Of a DNA stretch of 64,000 nucleotides, positions 9,753 through 19,036 are shown one piece after another. Below the pieces are notes generated by a model that made no database searches, had not been told where the DNA came from, and was given only the letters and a program-made list of their open reading frames with translations. The translations under genes and the position numbers were made by a program. Source of the stretch: Alphaproteobacteria bacterium (GTDB lineage Bacteria > Pseudomonadota > Alphaproteobacteria > UBA8366 > Aestuariispiraceae); NCBI GenBank assembly GCA_024743195.1, contig JANSXE010000010.1:106971-170970 (forward strand), in the 5' to 3' direction. Numbering within the stretch: position 1 is the stretch's first letter; the number at the start of each line of letters is the position of its first letter.

Positions 9753-10913
9753 ATGCCCAGCAAACCGACCAAGGCCGAGCGCGCCGCCGAGCAGGCGGCG
9801 GCGCTCCCGCTCAAGGACGGCGCGGAGCCCGCGGCCGTCGGGCCGTCTCTGCTCGCCTGGTACGACCGGCACCGCCGCCGCCTGCCCTGGCGCGCCGCGC
9901 CGGGGGAGGCGGCCGACCCCTACCGCGTCTGGCTTTCCGAGATCATGCTGCAGCAGACCACGGTCGCCACGGTGGCGGACTATTTCCAGCGCTTCCTGGC
10001 GCGCTGGCCCACGGTGGCGGATCTGGCGGCGGCGGATCTCGACGCGGTGCTGACCGAATGGGCCGGCCTCGGCTACTACGCCCGCGCGCGCAATCTGCAC
10101 GCCTGCGCCCGCGCGGTGGTCGAGACGCAGGGCGGGCGCTTCCCGGCCGACGAGGCGGCGCTGCGCGCCCTGCCGGGGGTCGGCGCCTATACGGCCGCCG
10201 CGATCGCCGCGATCGCCTTCGACCGCCGGGCCGTCGTCCTGGACGGCAATATCGAGCGCGTGACGGCCCGCCTCTTCGCGGTGGAGACGCCGCTGCCCGA
10301 AGCGAAGGCGCTGCTCTATGCGCTGACCGACAGGATCACGCCGGCCGCGCGGGCGGGCGATTTCGCGCAGGCCGCGATGGATCTGGGCGCCGGCGTCTGC
10401 ACGCCGCGCAAGCCGCGCTGCATGCTGTGCCCTTTGGTCGATCTGTGCGCCGGCCGGGCGGTCGCGGAGCGGCTGCCGGCGAAGGCGCCGAAAAAGCGGA
10501 AGCCCACCCGCCGCGGCGCCGCCTTCTGGATCGAGCGGCCGGACGGCGCGGTCCTTCTGCGCCGCCGGCCGGAGTCCGGGCTGCTCGGCGGGATGATGGA
10601 GGCGCCCTCCACCGACTGGCGCGAAGGGCCGCCGCCCGCGGGGCCCGCCGACCTGGCCGCCGAGCTGGCCGCCGCGCTGGCCGACGCGCCGGTGCGGCTC
10701 GACCGTGCGGTCGAGGTCGGGCTGGTGCGCCACACCTTCACGCATTTCCACCTCGAACTGACGGTGCTGCGCGCCCAGATAGGGGCGGAGCACGAAGCCG
10801 CCGACGCGCCGCCGGACGCCTGCCGCTGGGTGGCGCCGGACCGGCTGGACGGCGTCGCGCTGCCCACCGTGATGCGCAAGGTGGCGGAGCGCGCGTTGGG
10901 CGCGTTCGATTAG
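9753..10913 (+). CDS. mutY: A/G-specific adenine glycosylase MutY
   Basis: A 386-residue base-excision enzyme that removes adenine mispaired with 8-oxoguanine. The glycosylase domain shows the catalytic region SEIMLQQTT, the helix-hairpin-helix LPGVGAYTAAAI with the following catalytic aspartate in VLDGNIERV, and a 4Fe-4S cluster motif C-x6-C-x2-C-x5-C (starting CTPRKPRC). The C-terminal third is the NUDIX-like domain that recognises 8-oxoG, with the FTHFHLELTV segment. Length is normal. An Ala/Glu-rich N-terminal extension of about 25 residues precedes the conserved core. Confidence 0.97.
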   Translation: MPSKPTKAERAAEQAAALPLKDGAEPAAVGPSLLAWYDRHRRRLPWRAAPGEAADPYRVWLSEIMLQQTTVATVADYFQRFLARWPTVADLAAADLDAVLTEWAGLGYYARARNLHACARAVVETQGGRFPADEAALRALPGVGAYTAAAIAAIAFDRRAVVLDGNIERVTARLFAVETPLPEAKALLYALTDRITPAARAGDFAQAAMDLGAGVCTPRKPRCMLCPLVDLCAGRAVAERLPAKAPKKRKPTRRGAAFWIERPDGAVLLRRRPESGLLGGMMEAPSTDWREGPPPAGPADLAAELAAALADAPVRLDRAVEVGLVRHTFTHFHLELTVLRAQIGAEHEAADAPPDACRWVAPDRLDGVALPTVMRKVAERALGAFD

Positions 10914-10944
10914 GCCGCACGCTGCGAAGGCGAAGGACGCCGAT

Positions 10945-12153
10945 ATGGAACAGAACGACGAGACCGTGACGCAGCCGCTCGAGCGCCTGGACGAGGTGGG
11001 GTCCTTCGCCGACTTCCTGGCGCTGGTCGTCGACGTCTGGAACCACGGGCTCTTCGGGATCGATCTCGGCCGCATCCTGATCGCGGTCGGGATCTTTTTC
11101 CTGTTCCTGCTGCTGCGGCGGCTCTTCACCTGGGCGGTCCTGGGCCGGCTCGAGCGCTACGCGGCGCGCAGCGACACGCGGCTCGACGACAAGACGGTGC
11201 AGGCGCTGCGGCCGCCGGTGCGTTTCGTGCCGGTGGTCATGGGCGCCTTCTTCGCGCTCGGCTATCTGAACCTGACCGGCGGGGCGGCGGCCTTTGCGGA
11301 CAATCTGGTCCGCTCGCTGGTCATCTTCACGCTGTTCTGGAGCTTCTTCCGGCTTGTCGATCCGCTGTCCTTCCTGCTGGGACGGCTGGAGCGCATCTTC
11401 ACCAGCGCCATGGTCGACTGGCTGGTGAAGGCGATCAAGGCGCTGATCGCCTTCCTCGGCGCCGCCACCGTGCTGGAGGTCTGGGGCATCGAGATCGGGC
11501 CGATCCTGGCCGGTCTCGGCCTGTTCGGCGTGGCGGTCGCGCTCGGCGCGCAGGATCTGTTCAAGAATCTGATCGCCGGCATCCTGATCCTGGTGGAGCG
11601 GCGCTTCGCCATCGGCGACTGGATCCGGGTCGACGGGGTGGTCGAGGGGACGGTCGAATCGATCGGCTTCCGCTCGACCTTCATCCGGCGGTTCGACAAG
11701 GCCCCGGTCTTCGTGCCGAACGCCCAGCTCTCCGACAGCGCGATCACCAATTTCAGCCGCATGACCTATCGGCGGATCTATTGGATGATCGGGGTCGAAT
11801 ACCGCACCAGCATCGAGCAGCTGCGCCGCATCCGCGACCGGATCGAAGCCTATATCCGCGAGAACGACGAGTACGTCGATCCGGCGCTGGCCGCCACCTT
11901 CGTGCGCATCGACAAGTTCTCCGACAGCTCGATCGACATCATGCTCTACTGCTTCACCAAGACCACCAACTGGGGCGAGTGGCTGGCGATCAAGGAGCGC
12001 CTCGCGCTCGCCGTGAAGGAGATCGTCGAAGGCGAGGGCGCCGGCTTCGCCTTCCCCTCGACCTCGCTCTATGTCGAAAGCCTGCCGGAGGATCGTCCGG
12101 AGCCCTTCACGCCGCCGGCTGAACCGGGCAAGCCGGAGCCCAGGGAGGGCTGA
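10945..12153 (+). CDS. Mechanosensitive ion channel (MscS family)
   Basis: A 402-residue membrane protein. Several N-terminal membrane helices (about residues 35-190) lead to the pore helix GLGLFGVAVALGAQDLFKN and the beta domain with GDWIRVDGVVEGTVESIGFR and FVPNAQLSDSAITNFSR, diagnostic of MscS. It should open under membrane tension and release solutes during hypo-osmotic shock. The C-terminal 30 residues are Pro/Glu-rich. It follows mutY by 31 bases and may be cotranscribed with it. Confidence 0.93.
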   Translation: MEQNDETVTQPLERLDEVGSFADFLALVVDVWNHGLFGIDLGRILIAVGIFFLFLLLRRLFTWAVLGRLERYAARSDTRLDDKTVQALRPPVRFVPVVMGAFFALGYLNLTGGAAAFADNLVRSLVIFTLFWSFFRLVDPLSFLLGRLERIFTSAMVDWLVKAIKALIAFLGAATVLEVWGIEIGPILAGLGLFGVAVALGAQDLFKNLIAGILILVERRFAIGDWIRVDGVVEGTVESIGFRSTFIRRFDKAPVFVPNAQLSDSAITNFSRMTYRRIYWMIGVEYRTSIEQLRRIRDRIEAYIRENDEYVDPALAATFVRIDKFSDSSIDIMLYCFTKTTNWGEWLAIKERLALAVKEIVEGEGAGFAFPSTSLYVESLPEDRPEPFTPPAEPGKPEPREG

Positions 12154-12182
12154 GGCGGCGCGCCGCGGCGCGCCGCGGCCGC

Positions 12183-12225
12183 GTCCTTCGAGACGCCGCC
12201 TGACGGCGGCTCCTCAGGACGAGGG
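12183..12225 (+). repeat. REP-like palindromic unit, copy 1a
   Basis: Hairpin-forming unit bounded by TCCTTCGAGACG on the left and CTCCTCAGGAC on the right, with an internal GCCGCC/GGCGGC stem. Lies between convergent genes. The same family occurs at 12270, 37122 and 37218. This type of intergenic palindrome is common in alphaproteobacterial genomes. Confidence 0.75.
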
Positions 12226-12269
12226 CTCCGTGCTTTCGTCTGTTCTGCACGTTCGTCTACACCGTGAGG

Positions 12270-12309
12270 CCTCGCCGTGAGGAGGGCGCGTCAGCGCCCG
12301 TCTCGAAGG
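12270..12309 (-). repeat. REP-like palindromic unit, copy 1b (inverted)
   Basis: Same family as 12183-12225 but in opposite orientation: read on the minus strand it has CCTTCGAGACG, then a GGGCGC/GCGCCC stem, then CTCCTCAC. The two copies, 44 bases apart, form a head-to-head pair like a BIME. It could act as a bidirectional transcription block between the channel gene and the DUF3726 gene. Confidence 0.7.
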
Positions 12310-12320
12310 GCGGGGCCGCC

Positions 12321-12989
12321 TCAGTCGTTGTCGCTGAGGCCCGCGCCGGCGCCGGCGAGGCGCGATTCGTCGCTGGCCGGCACATAGGTGCGATGCGCGA
12401 AACGGGCGAGCGTCTCCCACGCGTCGTCCGGCGCCTCGAAGCCCGCGGCGCCCGGCGCCGCACGCGCCGCCGCGACAGGCCGGTCGAGCGGACGGAGGCG
12501 CGCGCTCGCCTCCGCCGGCGCCGCGGCGAGCGCGGCCGCGTCGTCCGGGCCGTCGGGCCCGACCCGGATTTCCCAGCCGTCCAGCGAGAGCGCGATCGCG
12601 CCGCTCCGCTGGTCGGCCGCGCGCGCCAGGAAGGGAAGCAGGAGCAGCGGCTGGGCGACCCGCTCCAGCGTCAGGGAGAGCCCGGCCGCCGGATCGCCGG
12701 CGCGATCGGCCAACGCGGCGCCGCAGGCGATGGGGCACAGCCGTTCGCCCGCCGCGCGCCAGCGCAGCGCGCCGTCCGCCGCCGTCTCCTCCTGCGGGCG
12801 CACAACCTGATAGGGAAGGCCGTCCTGGGCGTCGAGCAGCGCGGCCAGGGACGGCAGGGCCGGCAGGCCGCGCGCGGCGAGCCAGCGGGCGGCCTTGCCC
12901 GCCTCCTCCGCCAACCCCCAGCTCATCCCGGCGCCGCGCGCCGCCATGCGCGCCAGCGCCTCGATCTCGTTCAGCGATGCGGTCGGCAT
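12321..12989 (-). CDS. DUF3726 domain protein
   Basis: A 222-residue protein of unknown function. The start SLNEIEALARMAARGAG and SWGLAEEAGKAARWL is the hallmark of DUF3726. There is no signal peptide or membrane helix. A conserved hydrophobic core (QPLLLLPFLARAA) lies mid-protein; the last 20 residues are low complexity. It is the last gene of a five-gene minus-strand operon (aldehyde dehydrogenase, M19 dipeptidase, BCCT transporter, 570-residue protein, DUF3726), 13 bases after the 570-residue gene, so the last two products probably work together. Confidence 0.8.
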   Translation of the reverse strand: MPTASLNEIEALARMAARGAGMSWGLAEEAGKAARWLAARGLPALPSLAALLDAQDGLPYQVVRPQEETAADGALRWRAAGERLCPIACGAALADRAGDPAAGLSLTLERVAQPLLLLPFLARAADQRSGAIALSLDGWEIRVGPDGPDDAAALAAAPAEASARLRPLDRPVAAARAAPGAAGFEAPDDAWETLARFAHRTYVPASDESRLAGAGAGLSDND

Positions 12990-13002
12990 CGGCGGCGCTC
13001 CC

Positions 13003-14715
13003 TCACCCGAGCAGCGGATAGGCCCAGTCGTCGGCCGGCGCCGCCGTCAGCTCGTGCGGATAGGGCGCGTCCTGGAACATGGTGATGCGCACCCAGCGGT
13101 CGGAGCGCGGGTCGAAGCGCGTCGCGCCGAAGAAGCTCAGCTTGCAGCGCAGGAGGTCGATCGGCAGCAGCGCCGCGCCGATCAGATTGTCCCGGATCTC
13201 GGCGTAGGCGTGCGCGGCCGTCAGCTGCGCCCGGCGCACCGCGTGGCGATGCTCCGGCCGCTCCAACAGGAAGCGGGCGACCGGCTCGTCCTCGGGCCGG
13301 TCGGCCAGCGCGGCGTGCAGCGCGGCGACGTCGCGGCCGACGGCGAGCGGCTGCTCCAGCTCCGCCCCCGGCTCCTCCGCCCGCCGGCCGAGGCGCGGCT
13401 CCAGCTTCTCCTCCGAGACGTACCAGAAATGGGCCGAGCCTTCTGGCGCATCGTAATCGGCCTTGAGCGCCCAGGCGTAGCGCGCCGCCAGATCGGCGCG
13501 CAGCGCGCCGCAGGATTGCGCGCCGTCGATCCGGAAGACCGCCTCTTCATCGGCCGCCATCTCTCGGGTCAGGTCGTCGACCAGCGACCCATGCGGCTCG
13601 ATCGCAAGGCTGACCAGAAGCTCCTGGCCCTCGAGCGTCAGGGCGTCCTCGCTCCAGCGGATCAGCGCGTCCCAGGGCGCGTCGGCGTCGAGCGCGCCGT
13701 CGTCGATCCGCGCGCTCAGCCGGTCCAGATCGGCGCGCAGCGCCTCGATCCGCGCCTGCTGGCGGGCGTCGACGGTGCGCCATTCCTGCGCGCCGCGCCG
13801 GGCGCGCGCCAGCATCGTGCGGAACAGCGCCTGCGCCGCCGGCTCGGCCGTCGGCAGCGCGCGCACGCGGGCGAGCGCCGTCTCCCGCGCCGCGATCCAG
13901 CGATGCAGCAACAATGGGTGCGTCACCAGAAAAGGCGCCATGCCGAGCCCGGTCGAATTGCCGACGCCCAGGCGCCGGCGCAGCACGGGGTCGAGGTCGA
14001 CCGCGGTCTCCGGCGCCCGGGCGCGGGCCAGATGCTCGGCCAGATCGGCGGTGAAGGCGCGGATCAGCCAGACCGCCAGCATCTCCGCCCGGAAGGGCCC
14101 GGACAGCTCGTCCCGGTCCGCCACCCGCTCCCGGTCGGCCAGGCCGAACTTGCCGTTGCCGTAGACGGCCGTGGTGCGCATCAGATAGCCGACCGACTCG
14201 ATCTCAGCCGCGTCCGGTTGGCGGCCCTCGGCGAGACGCCCGACCACATGCTCGAACAATCGGACCGAACGGTTGGCGCGGCTCAGCACCAGCTCCCGGG
14301 CGCTGACGCGGCCGGCCTCCTGCTTGGGCACGTTGGCGGCGAGGCGGGCGACGTCCGCCTCCGTCGGCTCTCCGTCGACCAGCGCGAACGTGGCGTCCCA
14401 GGCTTCCGCGATCACCCGGTCGGAGCGCGCCTCCGCCGGCAGATCGTGCGCGAAGCAGACAAGGCTGTAGGCGCGACCCTCGGGCGCGCGGGCGCGGTAG
14501 ACCGCGACGCCGACCCCCTTGGCGTCGATCCGCCAGACCGGCCGGTCGAAGCGCCAGGCGTCGCGCTTCAGCCGGCGCAGCAGCGCGCGCATGAAGCTGA
14601 GCCGCGTCTGATGGAAGGCGCCCAGCCGGGCGAGCCGCATCACCTGATCCGGAGACCTGAGCGCAACGGGTCCGGCGCTCGCGTCGCGTGGCGGTAGATC
14701 CCTATCCGTTCTCAT
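13003..14715 (-). CDS. Uncharacterised 570-residue protein of the betaine-type operon
   Basis: I do not recognise a named domain. The protein is 570 residues, soluble, rich in Arg, Ala and Glu, with no signal peptide or membrane helix. Recognisable stretches are FHQTRLSFMRALLRRL near the N-terminus, a GLGMAPFLVTHPLLLHRWI segment near residue 270, and a C-terminal RWVRITMFQDAPYPHEL. The start is the ATG at 14713-14715, preceded by GGGGAGGATGAGGG. The same frame stays open upstream to 16194, but that part overlaps the BCCT gene and is not coding. The gene sits 86 bases after the BCCT gene and 13 before DUF3726, so a role in uptake or use of the BCCT substrate is likely. Confidence 0.75.
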   Translation of the reverse strand: MRTDRDLPPRDASAGPVALRSPDQVMRLARLGAFHQTRLSFMRALLRRLKRDAWRFDRPVWRIDAKGVGVAVYRARAPEGRAYSLVCFAHDLPAEARSDRVIAEAWDATFALVDGEPTEADVARLAANVPKQEAGRVSARELVLSRANRSVRLFEHVVGRLAEGRQPDAAEIESVGYLMRTTAVYGNGKFGLADRERVADRDELSGPFRAEMLAVWLIRAFTADLAEHLARARAPETAVDLDPVLRRRLGVGNSTGLGMAPFLVTHPLLLHRWIAARETALARVRALPTAEPAAQALFRTMLARARRGAQEWRTVDARQQARIEALRADLDRLSARIDDGALDADAPWDALIRWSEDALTLEGQELLVSLAIEPHGSLVDDLTREMAADEEAVFRIDGAQSCGALRADLAARYAWALKADYDAPEGSAHFWYVSEEKLEPRLGRRAEEPGAELEQPLAVGRDVAALHAALADRPEDEPVARFLLERPEHRHAVRRAQLTAAHAYAEIRDNLIGAALLPIDLLRCKLSFFGATRFDPRSDRWVRITMFQDAPYPHELTAAPADDWAYPLLG

Positions 14716-14801
14716 GCCCTCATCCTCCCCGATGGCGGGGGCTCCCAGAGCCCGATGGTGGCCCGACGCGCGCGCCCCTGGCAACCGCAGAAACCGTGCG
14801 G

Positions 14802-16370
14802 CTACTCCGCCGCCTCGGCCGCCAGGCGCCGCTCGCGGCCGAGCGCCAGGACGATCCGGGCGGCGTCCCAGAGGCTGGGAAGCAGCACCAGCGAGACCGG
14901 AACGGCCGTCACCACGATAAAGCTCTGCAGCTTGGAGATCCCGCCCGCGCCGAGCGATATCAGGATCAGCGCCATGGCGCCCATCGCCACGCCCCAGAAG
15001 ACGCGCACCGGGGTGGAACTGCGATCCTCCTCCGACATGGCGACCGAGATGACGTAGGTCATCGAATCGCCGGTCGTGGCGACGAAGATCGTCGTCAGGA
15101 TCAGGAACAGCACCGAGACCAGGAAGCCGAGCGGCAGGTTCTGGGTGATCGCCAGCAGCGCCGCCGGCAGGTTGAAGCCCTCGAAAGCGGTCGAGACCGC
15201 GCCGGGGGCCGCCAGTTCGAAGGAGACGCCGGTCCCGCCGACGATGCTGAACCAGAAATTGGTGACCAGCGGCGCGACGATCGAGAGCATGATGATGATG
15301 GCCCGCACCGAGCGTCCGCGGGACACCCGGGCGATGAACATCGCCATCAGCGGCCCGTAGCCCAGGAACCAGCCCCAGAAGAATACGGTCCACCAGCCGA
15401 GCCAGCCCGGATCGCCGAACAGCCCCGCCTCGCCGCGGAACAGCGCCATCGGGAAGAAGTTCGCGACATAGGTGGCGAGCCCGCCGAAGAAGGCCTCCAG
15501 GATGAAGAGGGTCGGCCCCGCGATCAGCATGAAGGCCAGCAGCAGGAAGGCCAGAACGACGTTGACGCGGCTCAGGAACTGGATGCCGCGCGAGATTCCG
15601 GTGACGGCCGAGATCGTGTAGAGCGCGACCAGTCCCGCAATCACCGCGGCCTGCGTCGCGAAGCCGTTCGGGATTCCGAACAGCGCGTCCAGCCCGTAGG
15701 CGACCTGCAGCCCCAGGAAGCCGATCGGCCCCACCGTGCCGGCGACGACCGCGACGATGCAGGCGGCGTCGGCGATCCAGCCGATCGGCCCCTCGATCGC
15801 ATGGCGGCCGAAGATCGGATAGAGCAGCGTGCGCGGCGCGAGCGGCAGACCCTTGTCGTAGTGGTAGTGCATCAGCATCACCGCCGTCAGCGACCCGAGG
15901 ATCGCCCAGGCCAGGAAGCCCCAATGCATGAAGCTCTGCGCCATCGCGGGGAAGGCGGCGGCCGGCGTCTTGCCTTCGACCCCGTAGAGCGGCGGCGGCG
16001 AGAGGAAATGCGCCATCGGCTCCCCGGCCGCCCAGAACACGCCGCCGCCTGCGAGCAGCGTGCACATGATCATCGAGCCCCACTGGAAATGCGTGAATTC
16101 GGGCGTCTCCCGCCCGCCGAGGCGCGCCTTGGCGCCGGGCAGCACGCAGATCGCGATCCCGATCAGGAAGGTCGCCAGCAGCAGCGCCTGCCAATAGAGG
16201 CCGAAGTAGCGCGCCGCCCAGCCGAAGGCCGCGTCGACCAGGCCGCTCAGCAACTCCAGATCGATCAGCGCGGTCGTGCAGAAGGCCAGGATGAAGCCGC
16301 CGGTCAGGATGAACAGCGGCGCATTGATGTGGCCGACATCGAGGCCTTTGCCGGTGGATTTCTCGGACAT
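14802..16370 (-). CDS. BCCT-family betaine/carnitine/choline transporter
   Basis: A 522-residue protein with about 12 membrane helices. The family signature is seen as FFWGWFLGYGPLMAMFIAR followed by VSRGRSVR, and the unwound glycine region of the first inverted repeat as GVFWAAGEPMAHF. BCCT carriers take up quaternary ammonium compounds (betaine, choline, carnitine, proline betaine) with sodium or protons. There is no long C-terminal osmosensing tail, which suggests a catabolic rather than osmotic role. Start ATG at 16368-16370, ribosome-binding site GAGAGGA. Sits 128 bases after the dipeptidase gene. Confidence 0.93.
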   Translation of the reverse strand: MSEKSTGKGLDVGHINAPLFILTGGFILAFCTTALIDLELLSGLVDAAFGWAARYFGLYWQALLLATFLIGIAICVLPGAKARLGGRETPEFTHFQWGSMIMCTLLAGGGVFWAAGEPMAHFLSPPPLYGVEGKTPAAAFPAMAQSFMHWGFLAWAILGSLTAVMLMHYHYDKGLPLAPRTLLYPIFGRHAIEGPIGWIADAACIVAVVAGTVGPIGFLGLQVAYGLDALFGIPNGFATQAAVIAGLVALYTISAVTGISRGIQFLSRVNVVLAFLLLAFMLIAGPTLFILEAFFGGLATYVANFFPMALFRGEAGLFGDPGWLGWWTVFFWGWFLGYGPLMAMFIARVSRGRSVRAIIIMLSIVAPLVTNFWFSIVGGTGVSFELAAPGAVSTAFEGFNLPAALLAITQNLPLGFLVSVLFLILTTIFVATTGDSMTYVISVAMSEEDRSSTPVRVFWGVAMGAMALILISLGAGGISKLQSFIVVTAVPVSLVLLPSLWDAARIVLALGRERRLAAEAAE

Positions 16371-16498
16371 GATGGGTCCTCTCCCCGCGTCGGGACGCCG
16401 CGCCGTCGCGTCGGCCGTCCCGGATTCCGAAGGCCCCGCCGATCTTTCGGTTCGGGGCGGCGTGTCTTTTGGCCCGGCCGGTCCGTGCGGGACGCGCC

Positions 16499-17512
16499 CT
16501 AGCGGCTGGCGCCTAACGGGGGGACGGGCGGGAAGCTGTTCTCGAAGAAGGCGAGCCAGTTGCCGCCGATCACGCCGGCCACGTCCTCGGCCGAGAAGCC
16601 GGCGACGCGCAGGCCCTTCTCGAGGGTCGGGAAATCGCGGTTGTCGCGGAACCAGTCCGGCTGTTTGGGGAAGCCCGGGTTCGCCTTCGAGCCTTCGCCG
16701 TAGTCCACGCCCTTGGTCCAGCGGCCGGAGCGCATCCACTCCACCACGCTGTCCGGCTGGTCCTGGACCAGGTCGCTGCCGATCCCGATATGCTTCGGCC
16801 CCATCAGGTCGGCCGTCCGGGCCGCCATGTCGCAGAAGCTCTGCAGCGTGCAGCCGCTTCCGTCCTGCAGATGATGCGGATAGAGCGAGAAGCCGAGCAT
16901 CCCGCCGGACCGGCCCAGCTCGCGCAGCACGTCGTCCGACTTGTTGCGCAGCGCCGGGCGCCAGAAGGCCGGGTTGGCGTGGGTGATCGCGATCGGCCGC
17001 TCGGACAGCTCGATCGCCTCCAGCGTCGACCGCTCGGCCGAATGCGACATGTCGATCACCAGCCCGACCCGGTTCATCTCGCGGATCACCTCGCGGCCCA
17101 TGCGCGTGATCCCCGGATCTTCCGCCTCGTAGCAGCCGGTCGCCAGCAGCGACTGGTTGTTGTAGCTGAGCTGCATGAAGCGCGCGCCCAGCCGATGCAG
17201 GATTTCGACCAGCCCGATGTCGTCCTCGATCGGGCTGCAGTTCTGGAACCCGAAGAAGATCGCGGTGCGGTCGGTCCTATAGGCCTCGCGCACATCCTCG
17301 GCCCAATAGCCGGGCATGATCAGGTCGGCGTGCCGCTCGAAGCGGCGGTTCCATTCCTCGAAGCGCGCGACGGTCTCGCGGAACAGCTCGTGATAGGCGA
17401 TGGTGACGTGCACCGCGTCGACGCCGCCCTTGCGCATCTGGCGGAAGATCTTCTCCGACCAGTTGGCGTATTGCAGGCCGTCGATGCGGATCGGGCGTTG
17501 CATCGCGCTCAC
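16499..17512 (-). CDS. M19 (renal dipeptidase-like) membrane dipeptidase family protein
   Basis: A 337-residue metallo-dependent hydrolase. The sequence begins IDGLQYANWSEKIFRQM and contains FGFQNCSPIEDDIG, VIDMSHSAERSTLEAI, ITHANPAFW and HIGIGSDLVQ, which carry the His/Asp metal ligands of the M19 family. This subgroup resembles, from memory, dipeptidases encoded beside dimethylglycine demethylation genes in pseudomonads, so the true substrate may be a betaine derivative rather than a dipeptide. The start is either GTG at 17510-17512, which overlaps the upstream stop as GTGA, or ATG at 17501-17503. Confidence 0.85.
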   Translation of the reverse strand: MSAMQRPIRIDGLQYANWSEKIFRQMRKGGVDAVHVTIAYHELFRETVARFEEWNRRFERHADLIMPGYWAEDVREAYRTDRTAIFFGFQNCSPIEDDIGLVEILHRLGARFMQLSYNNQSLLATGCYEAEDPGITRMGREVIREMNRVGLVIDMSHSAERSTLEAIELSERPIAITHANPAFWRPALRNKSDDVLRELGRSGGMLGFSLYPHHLQDGSGCTLQSFCDMAARTADLMGPKHIGIGSDLVQDQPDSVVEWMRSGRWTKGVDYGEGSKANPGFPKQPDWFRDNRDFPTLEKGLRVAGFSAEDVAGVIGGNWLAFFENSFPPVPPLGASR

Positions 17513-18963
17513 GCCGGCGTTCCGGCCGCGATATAGGCCGTCTTGACGCTGGTGTAGAACTCTTGCGCGTAGCGGCCCTGCTCGCGCGGACCGAAGGAGC
17601 TGTCGCCGCGCCCGCCGAAGGGCACGTGATAGTCGGTGCCGGCCGTGGGCAGGTTCACCATCACGCAGCCGGTCCTGGCGTTGCGCCGGAAGTGCGTCGC
17701 GCGGGCGAGCGAGCGGGTCACGATCCCCGCGGTCAGACCGAAGCGGGTGTCGTTCGCGGCCGCCAGCGCCTCCTCGTAGGAGCCGATCTTGATCACGCAG
17801 GCGATGGGGCCGAACATCTCCTCGCGGTTGACGCGCATGGCGTTGGTGGTGTTCGCGAACAGCGCCGGCGCCTGATAGTAACCCTCCTGGGCGAGGGCGA
17901 GCCGCTCGCCGCCGCAGATGTGCTCGGCGCCCTCCTGCTTCGCCAGCTCGATATAGGCGAGGTTGGAGGCCAGTTGCCCCTCGCTCACGACCGGGCCCAT
18001 CTGAACCCCCTCCGCCAGCGCGGGACCGACCTTGAGCGCCTGCGCGGCCGCCGCGGTCTTCTCGACGAAGGCGTCATGCACCGCCTCATGCACGATCAGG
18101 CGCGACGAGGCCGTGCATTTCTGCCCGGTCCCGCCATAGGCCCCGCCGACGGCGAGGCTGACGGCCAGATCCAGATCCGCGTCGTCCATCACCACGAGCG
18201 GGTTCTTGGAGCCCATCTCCATCTGCAGCTTGGTGCGGTTGACCGCCGCGGCGGCCGCAATCGTCCGCCCCACCTCGACCGAGCCGGTGAAGCTGACGGC
18301 GTCGACGCCCTCGCTCTCGATCAGGGTCTGGCCGACGGAGCCGCCGGGCCCCATCACCAGATTGAACAACCCCGCCGGGATTTGCGGCTGGCGCGAGACG
18401 ATCTCGGCCAGCGACCAGGCGCTGGCCGGCGTCAGGTTCGCCGGCTTCCAGACCACCGCGTTGCCGAAGGCCAGCGCCGGCGCGATCTTCCAGACCGCCG
18501 TCGCCATCGGGAAGTTCCAGGGGCTGATCACCGCGACGACGCCCACCGGCTCGCGCCGCACGTCGATCTCCACGCCCGGGCGCACGCTGTCGGCCGTATC
18601 GCCGATCTGGCGCAGAACCTCGGCGGCGTAATAGGTGAAGAACTGGCCGGCCCGGTAGACCTCGCCCTTGCCTTCGGCGAAGGGTTTGCCCTCTTCGCGC
18701 GAGAGCTGGCGGCCCAGCTCCTCGGCCCGCGCCTTCAATTCCTCGCCGATCGCCATCAGCGCCGTGTAGCGATCCTCCAACCCGGTCGCGGCCCATTTGA
18801 TCTGGGCGGCGCGGGCCGCCTCCACGGCGCGCGCGGTCTGCGCCGCATCCGCCTGGGCGAAGAGGCCCAGGCTGTCGCTCAGGTCGGAGGGATTGCGGTT
18901 CTCGACCGCGTCCGCGCCCGCGACCCACGCGCCGGCGATGTAGTTCTTGAAGAGGTCGGCCAT
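17509..18963 (-). CDS. NAD(P)-dependent aldehyde dehydrogenase
   Basis: A 484-residue enzyme oxidising an aldehyde to its acid. The catalytic cysteine is C283 (GTGQKCTASS), the general base E249 (LQMEMGSKNP), and the oxyanion-hole asparagine N150 (SPWNFP). The C-terminus GPREQGRYAQEFYTSVKTAY resembles alpha-ketoglutaric-semialdehyde and related dehydrogenases of proline/hydroxyproline-betaine pathways, but substrate assignment is inference. Start ATG at 18961-18963. First gene of the operon; its stop overlaps the dipeptidase start. Divergent from a LysR gene across a short AT-rich region. Confidence 0.92.
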   Translation of the reverse strand: MADLFKNYIAGAWVAGADAVENRNPSDLSDSLGLFAQADAAQTARAVEAARAAQIKWAATGLEDRYTALMAIGEELKARAEELGRQLSREEGKPFAEGKGEVYRAGQFFTYYAAEVLRQIGDTADSVRPGVEIDVRREPVGVVAVISPWNFPMATAVWKIAPALAFGNAVVWKPANLTPASAWSLAEIVSRQPQIPAGLFNLVMGPGGSVGQTLIESEGVDAVSFTGSVEVGRTIAAAAAVNRTKLQMEMGSKNPLVVMDDADLDLAVSLAVGGAYGGTGQKCTASSRLIVHEAVHDAFVEKTAAAAQALKVGPALAEGVQMGPVVSEGQLASNLAYIELAKQEGAEHICGGERLALAQEGYYQAPALFANTTNAMRVNREEMFGPIACVIKIGSYEEALAAANDTRFGLTAGIVTRSLARATHFRRNARTGCVMVNLPTAGTDYHVPFGGRGDSSFGPREQGRYAQEFYTSVKTAYIAAGTPA

Positions 18964-19036
18964 GCCGCGCTCGGCTCCCGGTTGTCGCATGTCGCGAAGG
19001 ATCTGCGAAGGCGGTGAGCCTGCAAGGCGTCCTGCA

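Noticed and set aside
14716..16194. Upstream in-frame extension of the 570-residue gene
   Set aside because: Overlaps the BCCT gene in another frame; the protein core starts at 14715 with a ribosome-binding site.
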